Shown: one piece after another, positions 22,564 to 36,681 of the stretch
Layout: each line of letters opens with the position of its first letter
Numbering within the stretch: the first letter of the stretch is position 1
Assembly: GCA_036867785.1 (NCBI GenBank)
Contig: CP145417.1
Location: 310,001-374,000, forward strand
DNA length: 64,000 bases
Source: Plasmodiophora brassicae
Taxonomy: Eukaryota; Endomyxa: Phytomyxea; Phytomyxea; Plasmodiophorida
Reading direction: 5' to 3'
Position numbers and translations under genes: made by a program
Notes under the pieces: model-generated
Databases searched by the model: none
The model's input: only the letters and a program-made list of their open reading frames with translations
What the model was told of the DNA's origin: nothing

Positions 22564-22920
22564 AATTGTTTGCGGTCCGACAATTTGCTTTGTGAGGCGG
22601 TCCGCTGGTCAGCCGGCCCGAACAATCGCCAGCAGGATTGTTGGTTTTGCAGGCCACAGCCGCGTGGCTTGCTATTTTTGGCGTCATCGGGGACACGGGC
22701 CGGGTTGCGCCAAGGCCAACGCCGATGCAACGTCACTGGCGACGACCGCGAACAGTCGCAGGAAGTGACTTTGTAGCTATTTCCTGGGATGTTGTCTCTA
22801 GGCCCGGATTGCGGGATTCGGGATAGGAATTAGAGTTGCTCTTCCAAGCCGGGACTACCGAAATGAACCCGCGACGTCCTATGGGAGTTAAATATTCTAT
22901 AACTGCGCTGTATAATACTA
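22564..22920. promoter_or_regulatory. spacer between tandem kinases, upstream region of copy A
   Basis: 357 bp that must hold the 3' flank of copy B and the promoter of copy A. The first ~70 bp upstream of the two kinase ATGs are related (atttgctttgtgaggcggtc against atttgcttaatgaggcagtc), so the duplicated unit included proximal 5' sequence. No other coding signal is seen. Confidence 0.4.
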
Positions 22921-23892
22921 TTATGGTTCGGCAACCCAGGGATGCGATCGAACTTCCTTAATGGATAATCGCTGATCGGGATCGAATACAAGCATCTTGC
23001 CGATGAGATCCTTTGCGTGATCTGAGAGTTTGCAGTTCATATTGGAGACCGGGCCCTTGTTCTTCACCAAATCCAACGAGTCGGGAAACTTCAGCATCCA
23101 GCCGTTCTTCCTGAATTGCTTCTCGTCCGCTTCGGGCATCTGACCAGCTAACATTTGGTACAGGATCGTGCCCAGCGACCAGACATCGAACTTCTCGCCG
23201 GATGTCAGCACCTTCTTCTTTGACAGCGCCTCCGGTGGTCGGTAATCGGCAGTGCCCTTGTTGGTCGGATCAATAAGATTGTCGTCGTGTTCGACCGCCA
23301 ATCCGAAGTCAATAATTTTCACTTTCCCATCTCGTCCGAGCATGATGTTGTCCGGCTTTAAGTCCAAATGAGCCACTCCGTTCTTGTGAAGGAATTCCAC
23401 GCCGGACAGGATCTGGACGAAGTATTCGCGTGCCTGGCTGTCACCCCACCCGCAGATGTTCTTGCGACCTCGAGGCAGCTTGTCATCCAGGGCACCGTTC
23501 GGGGCGTACTCCATCGCAATTAGCATCCCGAACTTCTCGTTTACGTCAATCGCGCTGTCCAGGAACCCGATAATGTTCTGGTGGTCGGGCACGTGTTTCA
23601 TGATGACGACCTCGTTCGCCGCATCGTCGGTGACTTCCGTCATCTTGACGATGGCAGGCTTGCCTGTCACCATGTCGATCGTCTTGAAGACTTTCCCGAA
23701 CGCTCCGTTCCCGATCTCTTTCAGGCCGTCCGACATGAAACGCTGCCTGAATGCGTCGACCTGGGCGACGATCGTGCTTTCTGAAAATCCAGAGTCGTGC
23801 CGCTCCAATAACCTCGCGTCTTGGCCTTCGACCATCAGTGTGGCCATAATAGCAATAATAACGACCTCCAGCAGGCATGCCATCTTATTCAT
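22921..23892 (-). CDS. Ser/Thr protein kinase with N-terminal signal peptide (tandem copy B)
   Basis: Intronless, 323 aa, paralogue of the kinase at 21589-22563. The leader (MNKMACLLEVVIIAIMATLM, then VEGQ) differs from copy A but is again a plausible cleavable signal peptide. From VAQVDAFRQRFMSDGLKEIG through KNICGW, roughly 100 residues, the two proteins are identical; differences cluster in the leader, a few sites around the catalytic loop, and the last ~45 residues. The motifs are the same: GNGAFGKV, VAHLDLKPDN (non-RD), DFGLA, YRPPEA. The near-identical 5' two thirds and diverged ends suggest recent duplication or gene conversion. Confidence 0.85.
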   Translation of the reverse strand: MNKMACLLEVVIIAIMATLMVEGQDARLLERHDSGFSESTIVAQVDAFRQRFMSDGLKEIGNGAFGKVFKTIDMVTGKPAIVKMTEVTDDAANEVVIMKHVPDHQNIIGFLDSAIDVNEKFGMLIAMEYAPNGALDDKLPRGRKNICGWGDSQAREYFVQILSGVEFLHKNGVAHLDLKPDNIMLGRDGKVKIIDFGLAVEHDDNLIDPTNKGTADYRPPEALSKKKVLTSGEKFDVWSLGTILYQMLAGQMPEADEKQFRKNGWMLKFPDSLDLVKNKGPVSNMNCKLSDHAKDLIGKMLVFDPDQRLSIKEVRSHPWVAEP

Positions 23893-24524
23893 AATTCCCC
23901 TCGATTCGTCTACACAAATTGATACGTACGATAAATAATGATTTGCTTAATGAGGCAGTCGGCCCGCTGATTAACCATCGCCAACGTAATCGCCCCGGTT
24001 GCTCCGTTGCTATATTTGGCAAGTTGGTGAAGCGCCGGTGGCAAATGCGACCGAAATAGGCACGATGAGACACTCGCGACACATCGTCCGGAGTCTCCGT
24101 GGTGCTCTTTGCGGCCCGTCTCTTGGAACGGCTTGGGCTCGGAGTTCACGCTCCCGAGAATCGCCAACGGCCGTTCACATAAATCGAGACCAGGACATTG
24201 CCGGCCTGCCTGTAGCTGGTGCAATGCAACCACTGCTCGACGAATTCATCTTGAAACGCGGAAGCCGTTGTAGACAGCAACGGTAGCGCAGCCTTCGGGG
24301 GACTAAGCAGGGGACTGTTAATTGTAGCGGGGCCCGCTCTCAAGTGGGACGGTCTCGCACACAGACACAGGGCCTGAGTTTGAATCATCACCTGCGTCGT
24401 CGCGTGGCGGTTCCGGCGGGCTACCATGGACCAGCAACAGCTTATTGAAACGCCTTTCGACTATACCATAACGGGTTGGCATCGGCATTCTGTAAGGCAA
24501 TAACGATGTTCTAACAACGGGTTT
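23893..24524. other. intergenic, promoters of kinase B and AIM24 gene
   Basis: 632 bp between divergently transcribed genes. No supported open frame or RNA gene. It should contain both promoters; I recognise no defined element. Confidence 0.4.
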
Positions 24525-25707
24525 ATGCCAGGGCGGCCAGCCTTCTCGGTCTTGAACTTGTCCTTGCAGCCGAACCAGAAGGTGCGTCCGATATGCAGAA
24601 AAATATGTTCAAACCGCAGAGATGCCTAATCCTGAAGAGCAGGTGTTGGCAGATGCGGGCGCCATGTTCTGGATGGATTCCACGGTTGATGTGGAAACCA
24701 ACTGCCCGCAAGGGTGTAAGGGTGGCTGTGCGCGCAGCTGTGTAGGCGAAAGCTGCTGTATGAACACGTTCGGCGGGCCTCGACAGGGAAACATCAGCCT
24801 GGGTACGCCACGTGCAGTATAGATAGGGAACCGTCGCTGACGAGATCGATGTTGGTGATCAGGGTTCAAAGCGCCAGGCGACATGGTAAGGGCCCAGGAG
24901 CCAAACGTGACCGACGTACCCCTGATGCCCTGTAGCTGCCGTTTACAGTGACACCTGGGAATGGATGGATTCTGTCTCAAAAGGCATTCGTCGCCGGGAC
25001 CGACAAGTACGACCCATTCATCGTATGCCTTAGTTGTCGCCATCTCCTGACTACGCGCGTTGCTAGCTGTATCGTGAGCGCCGGCTTCCCAGGGCTCTGC
25101 GGTAATCGCGTGCACATAGCGATCACGTCGTCCTGCTCATTGCCGTTCAGCGTGTGGGTTGGCCGGCGAGGGGATGTTCCTGGTCAAAGTCACTACGCAG
25201 GACATGAAGTCGCCCGCCGTGTTCTTCGCAGGCGGGTATGGCGAAATTATCAGGTGAAGCCCGGAACAGAGGAACCGTGCATGGACAGGTAGTTCTGAAC
25301 CTTGTGGCAGACATGACATCCCTGAAGGAAAGGAGCTCATGGTCGAGAACGGGCTCTTCTTTGCAGCACACGAAAGCACTCGATTCCGTATTGGCATCCT
25401 TGGAGGTATGCACGTGGTAACCTAGCACCGCACTCTTTGTGGTTCTGATGCCATTCGTGGAGGTCTCGGAACGTTCTGCTTTGGTGGAGAGGTACACCTA
25501 CTGTTTGCAAACACATCTAGAAACTTTGTTCTAACAGCTGTCGCGCAGGGATTTGTCATGCGATTCCGTAGGCGGCTGCTCGTTTACAAACGCGCACGCG
25601 TGTTCATGACGCTATGAACAGGTGGCCCAGCAGCGGTCTTCACCCAGTCTCGCGACCCACGCCTCTTCGGCGCTCGTCCCGATCAGCTGGACTCAGCACA
25701 GGCGTAG
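24525..25707 (+). CDS. AIM24/TIGR00266 family protein, ten exons
   Basis: Exons 24525-24581, 24640-24802, 24863-24885, 24936-25006, 25067-25101, 25151-25253, 25311-25405, 25463-25491, 25549-25567 and 25622-25707 close exactly to 226 aa; introns are 49-60 nt. The protein starts MPGRPAFSVLNLSLQPNQK and reads VLADAGAMFWMDSTVDVET, SCVGESCCMNTF, APGDMLPFTVTPGNGWILSQ, AVFFAGGYGEIIR, MVENGLFFAAHESTRFRIGI, FCFGGEGFVMRFRGP, and ends TQSRDPRLFG. This is the beta-rich trypsin-like-fold family that includes yeast AIM24 (mitochondrial cristae organisation) and bacterial TIGR00266 proteins. No obvious mitochondrial presequence is seen, so location is open. Exons of 19-35 nt are very small, but phase and family agreement throughout make the model strong. 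Confidence 0.88.
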
Positions 25708-25819
25708 GCTATCGAGCTCAGCGAGCGGCAGACCGCAGCGCCGAAACGACCAGTTAATGAAGTCGCTTCAATACCCGATCCTATACTACGAGACGCAAAC
25801 CCGAGGCATGAGAGGCCCT

Positions 25820-26685
25820 TTAGAACCCAGACTTTAGCTTCGGTTTCTGGATAGCTTTCTTCAGCGCAGGTTTCCTACGACGGCACCCAGTTGAGTCTTG
25901 ACAGCCTAGTTGCATACCCTACGCGGGTACCTCTTGGCGACAACTTTCGACGGCGACGCAGCCTGTGCCTTCAGCGCAGCCGGTTCTGCCTTCCGCAGCG
26001 GTACAGGCAGCACCAGTTGACGAGCTGTGTCAAGTTCGTACTGCAGTCGTCTGCACTGCTCTTGCAACGCTGGAAGCAACCGTCAGCACCATACCGGGCC
26101 AAGTCGACCAACTTGGACACTGCACCTTTCTCCCTAGCTGCGAATTCTTTGATGCCATCTGCGACGAAGACCAGCAGCTGGGCAGAATGGGTGGCGGCCG
26201 GCATCGGCTTCCCGAGGTCGATGAACGCCGTCGCGTGAATGCCTTCCGCCAGTTCGTACTTGATGTTCAGACGCAGGCGATTATCGTCGTCGTAGCTGTG
26301 TTGACGGTTGCCTTCAAGTGCAGCGGACCGTTCTTCACACAACGGTGGCGTACCTGACAGACAGCATTGTCGGTTTCGATAGCGTAGCGGTGAACAGGTC
26401 GAACAGCTTGTCCCATTCGATGGTGAGATTAGCATCCTCGACCTGGACACAGGTTCAGCGCCCGAGACAGGCACTGACTGATTGCCATACGTGTTTCTTC
26501 ATGACATCGGACGTGCAGAGGACGCTCCACAGCGACCCGCCATCGAACACGGACACGACCATGCCATCCTCGTCGGGCGTGACCCGGACGACGACCTCGC
26601 CGCCGCCGACCCGACGCACGACGACGGATCGCGACGGCACACTCGAGAACACCGCCGCATAATCCATCGCTGCGGCGGCGCCCAT
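25820..26685 (-). CDS. small XRCC4-superfamily protein (PAXX/XRCC4-like)
   Basis: Five exons (26491-26685, 26354-26442, 26042-26295, 25931-25985, 25820-25874; introns 48, 58, 56 and 56 nt) close exactly to 150 aa. The head domain is beta-rich: VVSVFDGGSLWSVLCTS resembles the LYVTDAAELWSTCF strand-helix of PAXX and the LTDGHSAWTG of XRCC4. It is followed by NLTIEWDKLFDLFTATL, LRLNIKYELAEGIHATAFID and a short helix (VFVADGIKEFAAREKGAVSK, then RCKSS). The C-terminus is Lys-rich (KRKPALKKAIQKPKLKSGF), like the DNA/Ku-binding tails of end-joining factors. The inferred role is non-homologous end joining in the nucleus. The stalk is very short, nearer PAXX than XRCC4 or XLF. SAS-6-type heads share this fold and cannot be fully excluded. 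Confidence 0.55.
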
Positions 26686-27017
26686 TTGACCTTTCCGACC
26701 AGACACGGCGTCACCTGGGCACATCTGCGCCGTCGTCATCCAGAATCGAGGACTGCATAACGGGACAGGAGCGGGTCTATAGACGCGGTACACACAGTAA
26801 ACAGGGAAGCGTGTACTTACTTACGTCGGCACAGAAATGTGGAGCAGGGCCAGGAGCAGCGGTCCGAGAAAAACGCGTCGATCTTTCCGGTGTGACTTCG
26901 GGTCGGTAGTGGAGCGCGCGCGCAGAGAATATTTACGCCTTCCGAGTTTGGCGTTCGGGTTCGCCGTATTTTGCTGGCATTCATTTGGTGAATTATTCTG
27001 TCCGGGTCGAGTCGCCC
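26686..27017. promoter_or_regulatory. divergent intergenic region
   Basis: 332 bp between the XRCC4-like gene (-) and the PEP synthase gene (+), so it carries both promoters. No specific element recognised. Confidence 0.4.
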
Positions 27018-30253
<3,236 letters not shown>

Positions 30254-30857
30254 CTGGTAACGGTCACCTGATTCGTCTTGCTAAACATCTCCGCTGTTGG
30301 AATGCGAGACGCCATTCTCATTCGCGACCAGCGTTAGGGCACACCGCATAGAAGTAGGCAGTCCTGTCAATGGTCGAATACTTCACCACGGCGACTGTTG
30401 CCCAGCAACTGGGCACGTCAGGCGCGCAGGACAAGTTCCGTGCTGAACGGGACCAAGTGCCAACCTGCGAGCTGATCCCCACGCCTCTGCTATCGCCCTG
30501 CTCACCTGATCAGAATATCTCCTGTACTGCGACGCTGAGGCGATGTCGATTGCGCCCCTGGGTGGGTATCGGCGTCCCTATGTGTTTATGCGCCTCTGCT
30601 GGGGTAACGCTGTGATTGCAATTTGCGATGTACGCCCTCAACCCATGCCCTCCTAGCATTGTCGAGGTCCTGTTCCGCAGGGGATCGCGTCTTGACGAAA
30701 GCACCCGGGGAAGCGATGGGCGCGCGCGACTTGCTGACGCGGGCACGTCGGCGCGATAGGGCTTGCCACAGACCAAACGGAATAACGAGAACGATCGCAG
30801 TTGGAACCCTAGGCGAGGCAATGCGTGAACGTCTTTCACAGGTCGCACGGTCCGCTC
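30254..30857. other. no recognised gene
   Basis: About 0.6 kb between the 3' ends of the convergent PEP synthase and TRP-like (-) genes. Overlapping short frames on both strands have no recognisable motif. Confidence 0.45.
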
Positions 30858-33297
30858 TTACCAAACGAGGACAATGAAGTAGAAGAGCGAAATACGTTCC
30901 AGCCTGAAAGTGACGCTCAGTTTCCCGACGATGATTGTAACACTATCGTGACGCACGTGAGGTCTGCAGGCGCTATCGTTCGTTTCAGCATTGAACAACG
31001 TCGGCACTGTTCGGCGGATCGAGCTGGTAGGCACTCGAGGGCCCCAGAAACGTTTCCTAGCATCAGCATGGGAAACAGCCACACAATGTCCTGTCAACCG
31101 GAGCCGACCTTCGACGTCCTTGATCCATTTCTTGAGTTCCGCTTCGGCATGTGCCTCGTCCAGGGCCGGATTGCAATGATGGCAATGATAGCAGATCCAC
31201 AAGTCAGCTCCCTTGTCGTGCGACTGTCTTCCCGTCCACTGCTGCCTGGTACATAGCACCAACGCAACAGCTGGGTACGTTAAATACACGACCAGGTTCA
31301 ACGGGGGCGGCAAATGGGCATTCCCTGACATCATCTTAGAGCAGGCGTTAGATGCGATGCGCGTACGAACTCCGATGCAGGTCCCAGCAAGTCTTCCCAA
31401 AGTCGAAGCGGAACCCTGATAACGCTGTTGCCCTCATCGACGCGATCGTGCTTTTCTGCATAACCGATCGCGCATTCATGGGGCGTGACAGGCAGCGCGC
31501 GCGCGATAGCGAACTGACCATGCCTACGACTACAAGTGTCCTGCAGACGATGACCGTCATGATCAGGAGGTAGATCGCGAATGCAGTCTGCCCGACAGCG
31601 GGTTCGCCCGTTCGCATCTGGGTGAATGGCACGAAACTGAACATGGACAGCGCCCCGCGGTACAGCGTCAGCACGCTGCGTTGCAACGTTCCAAATTCGG
31701 GTACTCCTTCGCCGACTACCAGACCAGCTGCATCAGGCCCAGAATTATGTGATGTTCTGCGCCTTTCATACCGGTGGCGACTAGGGCAGTGCTGAACCCG
31801 AGAACGAAGGCGGATGCAACGACGACGAGCGTGACGAGCGAGCGAGCGTGCATGGAAAACGTTCGCATCAGCGTGCCAACAGGAGGGATCAGGACGAATT
31901 GCTGGGCAAGTCCCACCCAAAGGATGAGCACTATGGCGCTGACCAGGCCATTGAACGCGACCTGGCCTGCGATCAAAGACCCATCACTGCCTCGTGATGC
32001 GGCACGAAACAATGCAATCGCCACGATGACGACACACCCGAGAGCATCCTGCGCAAACCCATCTCAGTGTCGCATGACGACAAGAGGGGAGTCCACGTCG
32101 AACGGTGTGATGCCATCCGGACATGAAGAACGACGCCCATCCTGTACGATTGGCGCTCTGGACGTTGTCGATCAGGAAGCCGATAGCGGCGACCCAGTAG
32201 ACAATCTCGAACCACCGGATGGGATCGGTGGCAGACAGACGTCCCACGGCCGACCACGACACGAACGCGGCGAACGCAATGTAGAGCAGGACCCTCATCC
32301 CGTACTACAGCGAGCGCTTCATGAGGGTGGCCTTGTGCCACAGGTGACGTTACACTGACGCGAACCACGTTCGACTTGAAGAGGGAATACGGGTCCCATA
32401 GGACAAGGTGATGAAGCCGCGCTGTTCCAACTGGTTGGTCCAGGTAACGCGACGACGTCCACACTCTGGTCATGAAGCGCACCACGACATCACTGGACAT
32501 GAACCTGGCATGGGGTTTCATCGGTTAGCACCTGATGATGGTTTCGTAGTAACCGGGCCCACTAACGCGACGTTGTTCGTCTGGAGGGCAACATCGATAG
32601 GCGACTGACCGTCGTCGTCTTTCGCTTCCAGCGCGATGGAGACGAGACGGTCGCTCTTCATGTCGACCAGGATGCCTGTGGCCACGTGGGTCAGACGCGT
32701 GGCGGTCCTCTGCAATCGCTGGCGATGCGACACGACGTCGACGCCGGACTGCTGCAATACGTTGGCCAACGTCAAGATTGTGGTCAGCAGGAACCCGTCA
32801 GCATTGCCAGAGACAATGGCCATCGCCAGTGCCTCAATCTGGTCTGCCGTCAGGTTGACATGACGAATCAGCGACGCCAGCGCGGGCAGTGACGTCGCTC
32901 GTGGCGTGTGCTGGGCCAGTAAAAGGACAATGTCGAAAGCCCGGTCGGACGGGTACAGGTCGTACTGGGCGCCTGCTAGGTCCAGGTGGCTGAACTGAAC
33001 GACCCCGACTCGACGTGGACGACCGACCGAGACGCCGGCGTCGATCAGAAGGCCGAGTTCAGCCAGCATACCGTCGACGATCAGCTTGTTGACAAGACGG
33101 TCCCGGTTCAGCTGTGCGACGCACGACTCGATCCGCTGCCGGATCGAGTCGACGGGTTCCCTGGCGCTGAGCGCGTTAATCAGGTCGGCGTCGGCGACGC
33201 TGGGACGAGACAGAAACACGAGGAACGGCGAGTCCTTCGCAAGGAACTCAGCCTGGAGCCACTGATGAATGGACTGGTTCGCCTGTTTCACGCTCAT
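30858..33297 (-). CDS. TRP-like cation channel A
   Basis: Homologous to the divergent gene at 33617-36268. Resolved exons: 32532-33297, 32366-32463, 32104-32304, 31772-32048 and one beginning at 31715 (introns 68, 61, 55 and 56 nt). The soluble N-terminal half is helical and ends in an ankyrin-like unit, DDDGQSPIDVALQTNN. Membrane helices follow: VLLYIAFAAFVSW, WFEIVYWVAAIGFLI, CVVIVAIALF, GLVSAIVLILWVGL, SLVTLVVVASAFVLGF, then the pore-preceding LTLYRGALSMFSF and S6 AFAIYLLIMTVIV. Downstream, NAHLPPPLNLVVYL matches the post-S6 LPPPFN motif of TRP channels, and a short zinc-like motif (WICYHCHHC) follows. Exons between about 31400 and 31600 are not resolved, and the stop at 30858 is the end of the last open frame. 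Expected function is a membrane cation channel in sensory signalling. Confidence 0.65.
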
Positions 33298-33616
33298 CTC
33301 CTTGCCGATCGAACTCAGGCGGCGATTCTGCCGGCGGCAACGTCAGACCCCCGCTGGACGCATGGGACGGTTCCCCTGACCGGTCGCATGTACGATAGGT
33401 GCCTCGATATGGACCGGCGACGCTCACTGGAATTTCGCCGTGCCGATTGCGATTTCGAGATGGAGGCCCGCCGTCTCGACTCGCTCTTCATCGTCGTGGC
33501 TCGCAGAGGTCCGCCAGGGCCGCGATGACGATCGTGGGGACCCGTCAGCCACGAACCCACGAGGCTTCACAGGCGCGGCACTGCAGGCCGTCCCAGAACG
33601 TGTACGCGGCTTTCGC
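33298..33616. promoter_or_regulatory. shared promoter region of the divergent TRP-like pair
   Basis: 319 bp separate the two start codons (33297 on the minus strand, 33617 on the plus). Because the genes are paralogues in head-to-head orientation, this stretch must serve both. No TATA-like or other defined element recognised. Confidence 0.5.
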
Positions 33617-36268
33617 ATGGAGACGATTCATGAAGCGGCGGCGGCGACGGCGACGGATGTGAAACTGCGCGGGTTGTCGACCGCTGGCGCAGGACACGCC
33701 GCTGCAACCGCACGTCCACCTGCGCAGGCGGTCCGTCGCCCGCGTACCCGCCAGACAGATGACGATGCGCACCTGGTGCTCCGGTCGATGCTGCAGACCG
33801 ACGCGAGGGCGCTGTTCGTCCTGAACGACCACGCGAACGATTTCGTGTGCTTCCTGAAGGGCGACGACGTCACCATCAACGATATCGTCGGCAGCGTCGA
33901 CAGCGGCCGGTTCGCGTCCGTCGACTGGCTCACGGCGAGCCACCGCCTGATCGTCGAGGGCGACATCGACGTCGTCGCGCGAATGTGCCAGGCCGGGTTC
34001 AACATGAACGCGACCTGCCCTCTCGACGGATCCGTTGACCACTTCACCTGCTTCCAGGTTGAGCCACGACGGGCGGACTCGCGCTTCGCCATGGCTGATG
34101 TTTCGTATGAAGCTTGCAGGTGCGGTCTACGATTTCCATCCAACAGAGCTCGCGTTCGAAATGATGCAGACGCTGGCGTGCTACGCTGACAAGGCGCAGA
34201 CGTTTCGGGCTCTGGGCGAGTTCCTGCTGCACGTCGATGTGGACCCGGTGCAGGCCCACGACCTAGCGTTGAAGATCGTCACGAGCAGCACGTTTCCAAT
34301 TATCGCGGCGCTGCAGGCCGCTGACGTCATGACGCGAGCGTCGGGGGCCGCTCTGTCCCGACGGGAAAGCTTCGAAGCGAGCGCCGAGTTCTTCAGCGAT
34401 TTCGCAATCCTCCTGGTGAACAGCCTCATGAGCGACCATGTCGCTGCCGTCGCCGTGGAGGTCTGCGACGACGACGGCGTCTGCGCAATCGACATCGCCC
34501 TGCAGACCGGCAACGTCGCATTCGTCAACGACCCGATGGTGCACCGCGTGCTCGCCAACGTATGGGCGGTGCCGCAGTACCTCCAACAGGCAACGTTCGT
34601 CGAACCCGGACATCGGGGCCCTTCGATCCCGCTGCACCACCTCATCCTGCTCCACCCGTGGAAGCTGGCCCGGCTCAACCGGGCGAAGGTTCGTTGATGT
34701 ATTTTGGGACTCGGCGCGCGCGCGCAGTGTCTGACACCTGCGCGCGCATGCAGTTCCTGGTGGACGCGCTCGGCCTGCTGGCGTTCCTGGTCCTGTACAC
34801 AGTCGTCTGCACGCGGCGGATCCCCGTCAACGTCGGTCCGCGTGTTCACAACGATGACGATGACGACGACAACGCTGACTGCTGTGCCAGGGCACGGTAT
34901 CGGCGTGGGAGATCGCCGTCTGGGGCCTCGCGGCGGGCTTCATCGTCCGGTCGGTCATGAAGGCGGCCCGGCTGGGTGCTAGGAAATACGTGTCGTCGGG
35001 GTGGCACCAGATGGACGTAATAGGCTGGGCGGCGTTCACGTTGAATGCTATCTGGAGAATAGCGCACGCATCAGCGCCGTCTGTGTCGCCGGCCTCACAG
35101 ACCGTATGCTGATAGGGAGGATGAGAATGGCCGAGCGGATTGTGACTGGTCGGACACAGGCCGCTGACGTCATGACCAGCGTCGTATCCGTCGCCTTGTG
35201 GATGCGTCTCGCGAGTGCATGTACTGTCTGCCCCTCCATCGGCATCCTAACCAGAATGCTGAATTCCTTCGCTCGTGACATCCTGGTCTTCCTCCTGCTC
35301 CTTTTCGTTACCATCATGGGGTACTCCGGTATCCCTATCAGCGGCGGAACCACGTTGCTAACCGTGCTCCTAGGTTTGGTATATCCTTGTCGGTCGCGGT
35401 GGGGAACGCTGTCGGCGGGTACGCGACCATTCCCAGGGCCATGTTCACGTTGTACCAGTCAGCGCTCGGCCGTACGTCGCAGTTGCCCTTCAGGGGTTTG
35501 GCCCTGGTCGCTCAAACAGAGCGTTTTCTGCAGAGTTTGACTTCAGTGCGTTTGCTGGTCTTCCGGATGGGCAGCGTCATCTAGGCCAAGTGCTGCTGTC
35601 CCTGTTCCTGTTTGTCGCCCTTGGTAACGAGCGCCCTCGCGTATACTGTAATCCGTTCGGGAGTTTGATGAAGCTCGATCCCAGTTGTCCTCGTGAACCT
35701 GCTGATTGCCATGATGGTACGTTGCCTGACGTGTGTCTGCTCTCTGCATCCGGCTAATGATGCCACAGGCGGGTACGTACGCGTCGCGACGTGAACAGAG
35801 TGGGAGAGAGTTCCACCTGTCATGGTGAGGCAGTCGGGGTTCTTCCCCTGCTCTCGCGAATATCGCTGACTTGATTTGGGCAGGTCGGAATTGGTATGGG
35901 ACGTCCACCAGGACGACGGCATCCTGCCACCTCCATTCAATACGATCGTCTATCTGTGCGCTGCCATAGGCGCCTGCTGCCGTTATGCGATGCGCAAATT
36001 GAATGTGAACCGGCACCGATCTCAGGTGCAGATGAGCCGGAAGCTGGACGTCATCAAGGAGAAAGGCGCATCAGAGCTCGACGACGAGGTCGGCAGCGCG
36101 TTCGAGTTCGAAGCGGACCAGGCGACAATGTCTCCCGAATGGATCTGTAAGCGCTGCTTGAGCGTTAACGTCGCCCGAACCGGCTGCGATGACGCGCAGG
36201 TCGTTCTCCAATGGATGAAGTCCATCCAAGGTCCCCCGAAGTGGCCCCATGCCTATCAGCCAAACTGA
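33617..36268 (+). CDS. TRP-like cation channel B
   Basis: Ten exons (33617-34057, 34113-34688, 34754-34831, 34891-35103, 35160-35320, 35374-35471, 35522-35623, 35685-35716, 35769-35824, 35884-36268; introns 50-65 nt) close exactly to 713 aa. Soluble N-terminus with a degenerate ankyrin-like unit (DDDGVCAIDIALQTGNVAF). Helices: LGLLAFLVLYTVVC, WEIAVWGLAAGFIV, MDVIGWAAFTLNAIW, RDILVFLLLLFVTIMGF. Pore region: PRAMFTLYQSALGPFSAEFD. S6: LGQVLLSLFLFVALV, VLVNLLIAMM. Then the TRP-type tail ELVWDVHQDDGILPPPFN. The LLIAMM plus LPPPFN combination is typical of TRPC/NOMPC-like channels. C-terminal WICKRC and a trailing helix are shared with channel A. Ligand and gating are unknown. Confidence 0.78.
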
Positions 36269-36354
36269 CACGACGTATATATTCAGGCGGCCTTCTGCAA
36301 TCACTCCGTCTGCTTCCTCGACGATGCGTTGTGCAGTGCTCGAAGTGTAATTCA

Positions 36355-36672
36355 ATGAAGCGAACGACGACTCCCGAGCACAAGCAAACGGAGCTGGTTT
36401 CGTTCGCCGTGTTCCTGCTGCTGATCTGGCTACCGTTGGCCGCGATCCTCGCCGTTCCCTACCTCATCGAAGATGCAGTGAAGGAACTGTCGTCGACCTG
36501 GGCCAAGAACAGGAAGAAGAGCAAGCCGGAAGAGAGCCTGGCAACGGTCACCGGGTCGGTGCCGGGCGACCTGATCCAGTTAGCGCCGAGGAGAACGACG
36601 GCAAGAACGCAGGAATGGCTGCAGACTGTGTTGAAGGGCATGGATGACGATGCTGATGATATCGTCGAATAG
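36355..36672 (+). CDS. small single-pass membrane protein, or extra 3' exon
   Basis: 105 aa from ATG 36355. One membrane helix (VSFAVFLLLIWLPLAAILAV) with a charged tail rich in Lys/Arg and then Asp. It begins 86 bp after the stop of TRP-like channel B. It could be an independent small gene or an alternative last exon of the channel. No family recognised. Confidence 0.4.
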   Translation: MKRTTTPEHKQTELVSFAVFLLLIWLPLAAILAVPYLIEDAVKELSSTWAKNRKKSKPEESLATVTGSVPGDLIQLAPRRTTARTQEWLQTVLKGMDDDADDIVE

Positions 36673-36681
36673 AGCATCCGT

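Noticed and set aside
25147-25497. Long minus-strand frame antisense to the AIM24 gene
   Set aside because: The plus strand gives a complete, phase-consistent AIM24 protein; the minus frame is its shadow.
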